Shown here: piece after piece, positions 35,152 through 42,601 of the stretch
Layout of the letters: each line of letters begins with the position of its first letter
Numbering within the stretch: position 1 is the stretch's first letter
DNA from: JBKQHQ01 sp052148715
Lineage (GTDB): Bacteria; Pseudomonadota; Alphaproteobacteria; Rhizobiales; Xanthobacteraceae
Length of the DNA: 63,536 nt
Direction of reading: 5' to 3'
Assembly (NCBI GenBank): GCA_052148715.1
Contig: JBKQHQ010000213.1
Span: 1 to 63,536, forward strand
Program-made: the position numbers and the translations under genes
Notes under the pieces: generated by a model
Database searches by the model: none
Seen by the model: only the letters and a program-made list of their open reading frames with translations
Told to the model about the DNA's origin: nothing

Positions 35152-35587
35152 GATCAAGCGCCTGTCTGCATCGGCCGCGACAGGGGGTCTCTTCGTAAAG
35201 CGTTTATTTGTCTGCGCCGATTCAAGCAGATAACCCATCGACCTGAAAACTGAGGAAGCGCAACTGCGCTGCGATCGACCTCTCCCACGAGGGCACACGA
35301 CGGGAGAGGTGAAGATCGTGCTGCGGCCCGCCCGCGATAGCCTCGCGCATCACCATTAGGGACCTCATCAAGAAGCGTGGCCGCGCCCTTGATGGCCGCC
35401 CGAGGAAGACCTGACGGCCGACGCGATACCGCCGGCTGCGGATCGGCGCCGGTGCTGTGAGCAGCGTCCCTACTGTAATCTACGTAAGTAATAATATGTA
35501 TACACTATGATAATACCACCATTCAGGCTCATCGAGTAAGTATAAACATGTATATTGCAAGTAGAAATTAATCAATTTTGATCTTTC
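35152..35587. other. Intergenic region with a dispersed repeat and an AT-rich tract
   Basis: No gene is supportable. Positions 35258-35311 carry an intergenic palindromic repeat, also found at 60400-60445. Positions about 35465-35587 are strikingly AT-rich for this genome, with TACGTAAGTA, ATGTATACA and AATCAATTTTGATC, and probably form the promoter region of the fabI-DUF3141-pta-ackA cluster. Confidence 0.55.
35258..35311. repeat. Intergenic palindromic repeat (REP-like), copy 1
   Basis: The core GCGCAACTGCGCTGCGATCG followed by ACCTCTCCC is the reverse complement of sequence at 60408-60440 (GGGGGAGGTCGATTGCAGCG, CAGTTGCGC). The right part pairs as CCTCTCCC...GGGAGAGG. The same family thus occurs in both orientations, as expected of dispersed extragenic palindromes. 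Confidence 0.6.
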
Positions 35588-35600
35588 GACATGCCATGTC
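35588..35600. promoter_or_regulatory. Perfect palindrome upstream of fabI, candidate operator
   Basis: GACATG-C-CATGTC is a perfect 6-1-6 inverted repeat at the edge of the AT-rich tract, 81 bases before the fabI start. A dimeric regulator could bind here. No known factor is recognised for it. Confidence 0.4.
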
Positions 35601-35651
35601 AGTGCAATTGTCGCGAGTGTTTACCGCGCATTATGGGATCGACGATTAATT

Positions 35652-35672
35652 GCTCCCAACACATTTGGGAGC
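35652..35672 (+). promoter_or_regulatory. Hairpin overlapping the fabI Shine-Dalgarno sequence
   Basis: Perfect 8-bp stem GCTCCCAA / TTGGGAGC with loop CACAT. The right arm contains GGGAG (35667-35671), the only plausible Shine-Dalgarno, 9 bases before the ATG at 35681. In mRNA the hairpin would hide the RBS, suggesting translational control or an RNA thermometer. As DNA it is also a 21-bp palindromic operator candidate. Confidence 0.5.
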
Positions 35673-35680
35673 GTCCAAAC

Positions 35681-36445
35681 ATGTTTTCGCTTACAGGCAA
35701 AGTGGGTCTCGTCGTCGGCATCGCCGACGAACGCTCGATCGCTTGGGGGTGCGCCAACGCATTCCGCGACGCCGGCGCCGAGCTCGCCATCACGTATCTC
35801 AATGCGCGCGCCGAACCGTATGTGCGGCCGTTGGCCGAACGGCTCGCAGCGCCGGTCGTGCTGCCGCTGGACGTCAACGATGATGTGCAGATGGATGCCG
35901 TGTTCGAGGCGATCGATCGGCAATGGGGCCACCTCGATTTCTTGCTGCATTCCATCGCCTATTGTCCGAAGGATGATCTGCACGGGCGCGTCGTCGATGC
36001 ATCGCGCGACGGTTTCGGCTTCGCCATGGACGTCTCGTGCCACTCCTTCATCCGCATGCTGCGGCGCGCCGAACCTTTGATGCGGCAGGGCGGCGCCTGC
36101 CTCACCGTTTCGTTTCTGGGCTCGATGCGGGTGGTCAACCACTACGGCATCATGGGCCCGGTCAAGGCCGCGCTCGAGGCAACGGTCCGCTACGCCGCGG
36201 CCGAGCTCGGACCAAAAGGAATCACGGTCAACGCGCTGTCGCCGGGTCCGCTCAGGACGCGCGCGGCGTCTGGCATTTCCTCATTCGACGAGTTGCTGGA
36301 TCAAGCCGCCGCGCGCGCTCCCACCCACCAACTCTCGACCGTCGAGGACGTGGGGGCCTGCGCGGCATTCTTCGTGTCGGACTGCGCCCGCAACATAACG
36401 GGCGGCATCCACAACATCGACGGCGGCTATTCCATAACAGGGTGA
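35681..36445 (+). CDS. fabI: FabI-like enoyl-ACP/acyl reductase with a Tyr-to-Phe change
   Basis: A 254-residue SDR of the FabI type: the divergent nucleotide motif VVGIADERSIAWGCA, HSIAYCPK, NHYGIMGPVKAALEATVRYA with Tyr155 and Lys162 (Y-x6-K), and NIDGGYSITG. The residue equivalent to E. coli Tyr146 is Phe145 (VSFLGSMR instead of LSYLG), so one of the two conserved tyrosines is missing. The start at 35681 gives the normal FabI N terminus. It heads the DUF3141/MaoC-Pta/AckA cluster, so it may reduce an enoyl-CoA/ACP made from PHA monomers rather than serve housekeeping lipid synthesis. A relic of a similar gene lies before phaP. Confidence 0.85.
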   Translation: MFSLTGKVGLVVGIADERSIAWGCANAFRDAGAELAITYLNARAEPYVRPLAERLAAPVVLPLDVNDDVQMDAVFEAIDRQWGHLDFLLHSIAYCPKDDLHGRVVDASRDGFGFAMDVSCHSFIRMLRRAEPLMRQGGACLTVSFLGSMRVVNHYGIMGPVKAALEATVRYAAAELGPKGITVNALSPGPLRTRAASGISSFDELLDQAAARAPTHQLSTVEDVGACAAFFVSDCARNITGGIHNIDGGYSITG

Positions 36446-36450
36446 CGAGC

Positions 36451-38823
36451 ATGCTCAATGAAACCGTGGAAGACCTCATCCGTCGGAATGAGACCTACGT
36501 CGCCGGCGCCGGCGACGTAGCAAATCAGCTCCACCGGCTGGCCGACACCACCGCCCGACATCTTAAGACGATCGCGACAGCCCATGGGCAGCGGGCAAAA
36601 TCGACCATGGAGGCCTTCGCTCGGCTGCAGCGCGAGCTTATCGGCACCGGAGCGCAGGGCATCGGCGAGCAGTTTCAATCCTACATCATCGACGCCTGGC
36701 AGCGCGCCGTCCTAACCGCAGACACGCTACGCCAGCGCGGCAACATATTCGAAGCGCATGAGGCGGCAGGCGCTCCCCCCGTGCTTTGCTACGATTACGA
36801 CGTCATCGTGGACGGCCGAGATCTCAAGCGACCGTCCAACTACATGCTGCTTCACCTGCACCCACCCAAGGGCGTCGAGGTCCACGACTGGAAGCGTCCC
36901 TACATGATCATCGACCCGCGCGCCGGGCATGGGGCCGGCATCGGTGGATTCAAGCCCGACAGTGAGGTCGGTGTCGCCTTGGGCGGCGGCCACCCCGTCT
37001 ATTTCGTCGCCTTCCGCCAACATCCCGAGCGCGGCCAGACGCTTGCGGATGTCATGCGCGCGGAGGCGGAGTTCGTGAAGATGATCGTTCGGCTTCATCC
37101 TGATTCGCCTCGGCCGGCCGTGGTCGGCAACTGCCAGGGCGGCTGGGCCGCCCTGCTGCTTGCCGCGGCCAATCCGGAGATCACCGGACCGCTCGTCATC
37201 AACGGCGCGCCGGTCGCCGCCTGGTCGGGCGAGCGGGGCAAGAATCCGATGCGCTATAGTGGCGGCCTGCTCGGCGGCGCGCTGCCGGCCGCACTGCTGA
37301 GCGATCTCGGCGCCGGCCAGTTTGACGGCGCCAACCTCGTGATGAATTTCGAGATGATGAATCCGGGCCGCAACTGGTTCCGGAAATACTACGACCTGTT
37401 CGCCGACGTCGATCGCGGGCGCGAAAAATTCCTCGAATTCGAGAAATGGTGGGGCGGCTTCTATTTCATGAACGAGGAGGAGATGCGTTGGATCCTTGAA
37501 AACATCTTCATCGGCAACCGGCTGTCGCGCGGCGAGGCGCGGCTCGAGCACGGTCGCACGATCAACCTCAAGGCAATCCGCGCGCCGATCATCGTCTTCG
37601 CCAGCATCGGCGACAACATCACGCCGCCGCAGCAAGCGCTAAACTGGATCGTTGACACCTATGTCGACGAGCTCGAGGTCAAAGCGCGCGGCCAGCGCAT
37701 CATCTACATGGTGCATGACAAGGTCGGGCACCTCGGCATTTTCGTGTCCAGCGCGATCGCCAAGAAGGAGCATGCCGAGATGGTCTCGGTGCTGAAAACG
37801 ATCGAGACCTTGGCACCCGGCCTCTACGAGATGGTCATCGACGAGAAGGAGGGAGAGGGTCTTGGTGAGAGGTTCCGGGTGAGCTTCCAGGACCGTCGCA
37901 TGAGCGACATCCTCGCGCTCGACGGCGGGCGCGGCGACGAGGTCGACTTCGGCGCCGTCGCGCGGCTCTCGGAGCGGGCGATGGAGGACTACGAGCTGTT
38001 CGGCCGACCGATCGTTCGCTCACTCGCGACTCCGGCGATGGCTGCTTTCATGCACGCTCAGCACCCCTTGCGACTGCAACGCCGCATGATGTCGGACCAT
38101 GTGCCGGCGGCCGCCGCAATTCGTACGGTGGCCGCGGCGGTGGCTGCCGACCGGCGTCCGGTCGGACCCGACAATCCCTTCAGCCGAGCCGAAACGCTGG
38201 TCGCCGACGCCGTGGAGCAGTGGTTCGATCTCGCCCGGGACGTGCGCGACGCCTGCTACGAGCTCACGTTCCTTGGCATCTATGGAACTCCGCTCATGCA
38301 TTGGATCGGCGCCAGTCACACCTTCCAGCGCACGCGGGTGGACAAGGACGAGTTGCGGTACCTGCCGGAGGTCGAGGGGACGCTCGCCAACATCGCCCGC
38401 GGCGGCGTGCCCGAGGCGGTGATCCGCATGCTCATCATTCTCGCCGACGCGCGCGGCTCGGTCCGCCGCTCGCGCCTCGAACGCTCCGCCTATACGCTCA
38501 ACCGCGCCGAGCCTTTCGCATCGCTCGGGGCCGAGCGATGCGCGCGCCTGATCCGCGAGCAGACGCTGATCGTGCTGTTCGAGCGCGACGCCGCGATCGA
38601 AGCGCTGGTCGACCTCCTGCCCGACATGGACGCGCGCGCCACCGCGATCGGTACCGTCGATTACGTCGTTGGTGGCATCGAGGGGATGGAACCGCACACG
38701 ATCGAGGTCATGCAGATGTTGCGCCGCGTGCTCGGCCTACCGGCACTGAGCGGCGACGACAGCGGCCCGCGTGCGGTGGCGTTCGAACGGCGCGCCGGCA
38801 ATTCCCTGACGGAGGCTGTTTGA
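36451..38823 (+). CDS. DUF3141 protein with PhaC-like Cys-hydrolase domain
   Basis: A 790-residue protein. An N-terminal helical part with phasin-like character (about 1-90) leads to an alpha/beta hydrolase domain with nucleophile box VVGNCQGGW (Cys228), Asp in FASIGDNITPP and His in VHDKVGHLGIF, the same Cys-Asp-His arrangement as PHA synthases. The long C-terminal half (from about residue 450) contains FGRPIVRSLATPAMAAFMHA and an all-helical region typical of DUF3141. It starts 5 bp after fabI and overlaps the next gene as TGATG. Context points to a role with PHA or hydroxyacyl-CoA, as synthase, depolymerase or CoA-transferring hydrolase; none is proven. Confidence 0.85.
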   Translation: MLNETVEDLIRRNETYVAGAGDVANQLHRLADTTARHLKTIATAHGQRAKSTMEAFARLQRELIGTGAQGIGEQFQSYIIDAWQRAVLTADTLRQRGNIFEAHEAAGAPPVLCYDYDVIVDGRDLKRPSNYMLLHLHPPKGVEVHDWKRPYMIIDPRAGHGAGIGGFKPDSEVGVALGGGHPVYFVAFRQHPERGQTLADVMRAEAEFVKMIVRLHPDSPRPAVVGNCQGGWAALLLAAANPEITGPLVINGAPVAAWSGERGKNPMRYSGGLLGGALPAALLSDLGAGQFDGANLVMNFEMMNPGRNWFRKYYDLFADVDRGREKFLEFEKWWGGFYFMNEEEMRWILENIFIGNRLSRGEARLEHGRTINLKAIRAPIIVFASIGDNITPPQQALNWIVDTYVDELEVKARGQRIIYMVHDKVGHLGIFVSSAIAKKEHAEMVSVLKTIETLAPGLYEMVIDEKEGEGLGERFRVSFQDRRMSDILALDGGRGDEVDFGAVARLSERAMEDYELFGRPIVRSLATPAMAAFMHAQHPLRLQRRMMSDHVPAAAAIRTVAAAVAADRRPVGPDNPFSRAETLVADAVEQWFDLARDVRDACYELTFLGIYGTPLMHWIGASHTFQRTRVDKDELRYLPEVEGTLANIARGGVPEAVIRMLIILADARGSVRRSRLERSAYTLNRAEPFASLGAERCARLIREQTLIVLFERDAAIEALVDLLPDMDARATAIGTVDYVVGGIEGMEPHTIEVMQMLRRVLGLPALSGDDSGPRAVAFERRAGNSLTEAV

Positions 38824-40247
38824 TGAACGCCGCGCTGCATCCGAACCGCACCTTCGACGAGATCGCCGTCGGCGACACCGCCGAGGCGTCGCGCCAGCTG
38901 ACTGCCAGCGACCTCATCGTGTTCGCCCACGCATCGGGCAACCTGAATCCGATCCACATGACGGGGCTGGATGGTCCTCCCATCGCCGGGGAGGAGGCGG
39001 CCGTCGCACCGTCGGCCTGGGTCGGCTCGCTCGTTTCCGCGGTGCTCGGCATGCGTCTGCCAGGCCCGGGCACGCTCTACAAGGCCCAAAGCTTCGCGTT
39101 CCATGACCGTCTGCATCTCGGCGAGATCGCTGTCGTCAAGGTCCGGGTGATTGCCAAAGGCGAAGGCCGCACGGTTCGCCTCGCCACCTCGGTCGAGCGC
39201 CCGGACGGCAGCCTGCTGGCCGACGGCGAGGCGACCGTCATCGCGCCCGCCGCGCGCCAATTCATTCCGGCGGCAGCGCTGCCCGGTATCCTGGTCGAAC
39301 GTCATCTCCACTTCGATCGATTTGTGGCGCTTGCCCGCAACCTCACGGCGCTGCGCACCGCTGTCGTTTGTCCGTCCGACAGCAAGGCGCTCAAGGGGGT
39401 CCTCATGGCCATGACGGCCGGGCTCATCGTGCCGGTGCTCGTCGGTCCGCGTGCCGCGACCGAAGCGGCCGCCCGCGAGATCGGCGCCGATCTGACCGGG
39501 ATTGAGATCGTTGACGCAGAGGACGATCACGACGCCGCTGCCCGCGCGGTTGCTCTGGTGCGCGAGGGAAAGGCCGGCAACCTGATGAAGGGCCATCTCC
39601 ACACCGACGTCTTCCTGTCGGCGGTGGTCAAGAAGGACGGTGGGCTGCGCGGCGGTCGGCGTCTCAGCCATGTCTTTGTCATGGACCTTCCGGGCCGTCC
39701 GGACCCGCTTCTCATCAGCGACGCGGCCATCAACATCGCGCCGACCCTCGAGATCAAGGTGGACATCGTTCAGAACGCCATCGATCTCGCCCGCGCCATC
39801 GGCATCGAGACTCCCCGTGTCGGGATATTGTCGGCGGTCGAGACCGTCAATCCGGCAATCCCGTCCACGCTCGACGCCGCCATCCTGTCGAAAATGGCCG
39901 AACGCGGGCAGATCCGTGGGGGAATCGTCGACGGTCCACTCGCCATGGACAACGCCATCGACCTCGACGCGGCCAAGACCAAGGGCATCACGTCGCTGGT
40001 GGCCGGGCAGGCCGATATCCTGATCGTGCCCAATCTCGAGGCCGGCAACATGCTCGCCAAGGAACTGACATTCATCGCCCATGCCGAGGCCGCCGGCATC
40101 GTGATGGGGGCACGCGTGCCCTTGATTCTCAACAGTCGCGCCGACGACGAGAAATCGCGGCTCGCCTCATGCGCCCTCGCACTGCTCGTGGAATCCTGGC
40201 AGCGCACCGGCGTCGTGGTTCGGTCGCTGGCGATCGCGGCGGAATAA
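38823..40247 (+). CDS. MaoC-like hydratase / phosphate acyltransferase fusion
   Basis: A 474-residue two-domain protein. Residues 8-145 form a MaoC hot-dog domain and residues about 165-465 a short Pta/Ptb domain (LMKGHLHTDVFLSAVVKKDG, SHVFVMDLPG, GGIVDGPLAMDNAIDL, AGNMLAKELTFIAHAEAAGI). In the MaoC domain the hydratase motif reads HASGNLNPIHMTG: the catalytic Asp of (S)GDxNPxH is Asn40, with His45 kept, so hydratase activity is doubtful. The start ATG overlaps the DUF3141 stop. Together with AckA, 14 bases downstream, the Pta part would make acyl-phosphate for ATP synthesis. The paralogue at 3192-4115 lacks the MaoC domain. Confidence 0.9.
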   Translation: MNAALHPNRTFDEIAVGDTAEASRQLTASDLIVFAHASGNLNPIHMTGLDGPPIAGEEAAVAPSAWVGSLVSAVLGMRLPGPGTLYKAQSFAFHDRLHLGEIAVVKVRVIAKGEGRTVRLATSVERPDGSLLADGEATVIAPAARQFIPAAALPGILVERHLHFDRFVALARNLTALRTAVVCPSDSKALKGVLMAMTAGLIVPVLVGPRAATEAAAREIGADLTGIEIVDAEDDHDAAARAVALVREGKAGNLMKGHLHTDVFLSAVVKKDGGLRGGRRLSHVFVMDLPGRPDPLLISDAAINIAPTLEIKVDIVQNAIDLARAIGIETPRVGILSAVETVNPAIPSTLDAAILSKMAERGQIRGGIVDGPLAMDNAIDLDAAKTKGITSLVAGQADILIVPNLEAGNMLAKELTFIAHAEAAGIVMGARVPLILNSRADDEKSRLASCALALLVESWQRTGVVVRSLAIAAE

Positions 40248-40261
40248 AGGGGACGACTTCG

Positions 40262-41488
40262 ATGCGCAGCATACTCACTCTCAATGCCGGATCCTCGAGC
40301 CTTAAATTCGCGCTATTCAGCTTGGTGGGCGTGCAGACAACCCCGATATTGCGGGGCCAGATCGAAGGCCTGGGGAGCACGGCGACCTTTCGCATCGAGA
40401 ACGGCACCGGCGGCACGGAGCTCAATCAGCGGCTCGGGCCCGACGGTGGTCCGCGCGACGCAGACGCCGCCCTCGACCTGGTGTTGGCCTGGCTGTTCGC
40501 TCGCTTTCCCCGCCTGGATCTGGTGGCCGTCGGCCATCGTGTGGTTCATGGCGGCGCGATCTATTCGCGGCCGACGGTGGTCGACGATGCGGTATTCAGC
40601 GTGCTCGAGCGCCTCGTGCCGCTTGCGCCGCTACACCAGCCGTTCAATCTGAAAGGTATCGTTGCCGCACACAAGGCGTTCCCGCACGTTCCGCAAATCG
40701 CCTGCTTCGATACCGCGTTCCACCACGGCCAACCCTTTCACGAGACGGCGTTCGGCCTGCCGCACGCCTATCACGACGAGGGCATCCGCCGCTATGGCTT
40801 CCACGGCCTGTCCTATGACTACATCACGCGCCAGATGGGCCGCATCGCGCCCGCCGTCGCGGATGGTCGCCTGATCGTGGCCCATCTCGGCAACGGCGCT
40901 TCGCTGTGCGCCATCCGGAACGGCAAGAGCGTCGCTTCGACCATGGGTTTCTCGGCGCTCGACGGCCTCATGATGGGCACCCGCTGCGGCCAACTCGACC
41001 CCGGCGTGATGCTCTACCTCATGCGCGAGAAGGGCATGGATGAGGCCGCGCTGACGGAGCTGCTCTATAAGGATTCCGGGCTCAAGGGCCTGTCGGGGCT
41101 ATCCCACGACATGCGGATTCTCGAGGCCTCAAGCGACCCGCGCGCCGCCGACGCCATCGCGTGCTTCGTGGCGCGGATCCGCCGCGAGATCGGCGCCATG
41201 GCGACGACGTTGGGCGGCGTTGATGCGCTCGTCTTCACGGGGGGTATTGGCGAGAACTCGGTGAAAATCCGCTCCCAAGTCGCGTCCGGATTTGATTGGC
41301 TTAGCATCGCGCTCGACGAGCCGCTCAACGAGCAAGGCGCGTTCGAGATCTCGGGCACCACGTCCGCCGTGCGCGTATTCCGCCTGCCAACCGACGAGGA
41401 GGCCATGATCGCACGCCACGTCGTCGGCCTCATGGTGGCCGCCGCCGCCGATCTGGTGCCGCTGGACAAGGTGAGCTGGGTCGCTTGA
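40262..41488 (+). CDS. ackA: Acetate (acyl) kinase, second copy
   Basis: A 408-residue acyl kinase: LTLNAGSSSLKFALF, GHRVVHGG, CFDTAFHHGQPFHETAFGLP, RRYGFHGLSYDYI, AHLGNGASLCAI and FTGGIGENSVKIRSQV. It closely parallels the copy at 1990-3195. It is the last gene of the fabI-DUF3141-maoC/pta-ackA cluster and converts acyl-phosphate plus ADP to acid plus ATP. An RBS (aaggggacg) lies before the ATG at 40262; the longer open frame upstream overlaps the pta domain and is not preferred. Confidence 0.93.
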   Translation: MRSILTLNAGSSSLKFALFSLVGVQTTPILRGQIEGLGSTATFRIENGTGGTELNQRLGPDGGPRDADAALDLVLAWLFARFPRLDLVAVGHRVVHGGAIYSRPTVVDDAVFSVLERLVPLAPLHQPFNLKGIVAAHKAFPHVPQIACFDTAFHHGQPFHETAFGLPHAYHDEGIRRYGFHGLSYDYITRQMGRIAPAVADGRLIVAHLGNGASLCAIRNGKSVASTMGFSALDGLMMGTRCGQLDPGVMLYLMREKGMDEAALTELLYKDSGLKGLSGLSHDMRILEASSDPRAADAIACFVARIRREIGAMATTLGGVDALVFTGGIGENSVKIRSQVASGFDWLSIALDEPLNEQGAFEISGTTSAVRVFRLPTDEEAMIARHVVGLMVAAAADLVPLDKVSWVA

Positions 41489-41527
41489 CTCCGCTGCAGC
41501 GGCTTCGTCCACCGCCTCGCGAGACGG

Positions 41528-41582
41528 GCGCCGTTGGCCGGGCAGCCGAGCTGCAGCAGCAGTTGACCCTGTTTCCGTCACG
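41528..41582 (+). pseudogene. Relic of a DHDPS-family gene
   Basis: The segment encodes GAVGRAAELQQQLTLFPSRG and is nearly base-identical over about 45 positions to the coding sequence at 34930-34985 (DVGRAAELQQQFTLFPSR). Nothing before or after continues the match. It abuts ackA on the left and includes the stop codon of dctP on the right, so a convergent DHDPS gene was probably cut here by recombination. Confidence 0.7.
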
Positions 41583-42570
41583 GGGTCTTGAGGATGGCCT
41601 CGATCTTTGCGATGCCGCCGACCTTCGGCGCGAGCATCGCCCATACCCCGCGCGCGCCGGCTTCCCAGGCCGGGCGATCCTCGGGCTGGAGCGTCTTGGC
41701 GCCGCCAGCCGTCGCTTTCTCCATCGACAGTTTCTCGTCCTCCACGATGAGGCGGTCGAAATAGAGCGCGCCTTCGGCGCCTGCGGCGGCGAAGACAGTC
41801 TTCTCCTCATCGGTCAGCCGGCTCCAGAATGATGCCGAGAAATAGACCACGCCGGTCGCCCAGATGTGCCCGGTCTCGATCAGATACGGCACTACCTCGT
41901 AAAGCTTGAAGCCCGCATAGGCGGACTTGGTCAGATCCATCGCGTCGACCACGCCGGTCTGCAACGCGTTGTAGGTCTCCGTGATGGGGATCGGCGTGGG
42001 GTTGGCGCCAAAAGCCTTCCACAGCTCGGTGTGCAACGGGCTCTGGATCACGCGGATGCGTTTGCCCACGAGCTGGGACGGTTTCGTAAGCGGTTCCTTC
42101 GCCAGCAGATGCCGGGCGCCGTAATTGATAAAACCCGGCACCACGAAATTCTGCGCGGCGAATTTGACCTTCAGCTCGGCGCCGAGCGGGCCGTCGACCA
42201 CGCGGCGGACATGGCCGCCGTCGCGAAACACGAACGGGGCGTCGAAGATCTGCGACTCCGGCACCCAGCCGGACAGCGCCGACACGGTGCAAAGGCTCGC
42301 CTGCACCGAGCCGAGCCGGATGCCCTCCGCGACCTCCTTCTCGCCGCCGAGCGCCGCGTTCGGCACGATGCGGAACTCGAACTTGCCGGGAAGCTTCGCG
42401 TCGACGAACTCCTTGATCTTGAACCAGACCTTGGTCTCGGGCTTGTCGGCGCCGAACAACGAAGCAATCGTCAGGGTGGTTGCCGCCCGCGCGGGGCCGG
42501 GGCGAACGATGAACGGCGCGGCGACCCCGGCGGCGAGGCCGCGGCCAAATTTTCGGCGGGTCAGCAGCAT
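41578..42570 (-). CDS. dctP: TRAP transporter solute-binding subunit
   Basis: A 330-residue periplasmic protein with a twin-arginine signal (LLTRRKFGRGLAAGVAAPFI, cleavage near ARA). DctP features include EVAEGIRLGSVQASLCTVSA, the substrate-binding Arg region GKRIRVIQSPLHTELWKAFG, PIPITETYNALQTGVVDAMD and YFSASFWSRLTDEEK. It delivers an organic-acid-type substrate to the fused membrane subunit encoded 31 bp downstream in map order but upstream in transcription. The stop lies inside the DHDPS relic. Confidence 0.92.
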   Translation of the reverse strand: MLLTRRKFGRGLAAGVAAPFIVRPGPARAATTLTIASLFGADKPETKVWFKIKEFVDAKLPGKFEFRIVPNAALGGEKEVAEGIRLGSVQASLCTVSALSGWVPESQIFDAPFVFRDGGHVRRVVDGPLGAELKVKFAAQNFVVPGFINYGARHLLAKEPLTKPSQLVGKRIRVIQSPLHTELWKAFGANPTPIPITETYNALQTGVVDAMDLTKSAYAGFKLYEVVPYLIETGHIWATGVVYFSASFWSRLTDEEKTVFAAAGAEGALYFDRLIVEDEKLSMEKATAGGAKTLQPEDRPAWEAGARGVWAMLAPKVGGIAKIEAILKTP

Positions 42571-42601
42571 GACAAGAATCCTCTCGTCCGCCCCGCGGCG
42601 G

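Noticed and set aside
35567..35584. Possible FNR box in the AT-rich tract (ATCAATTTTGAT)
   Set aside because: The half-sites are in the reverse order and spacing of TTGAT-N4-ATCAA, so it does not fit the consensus.
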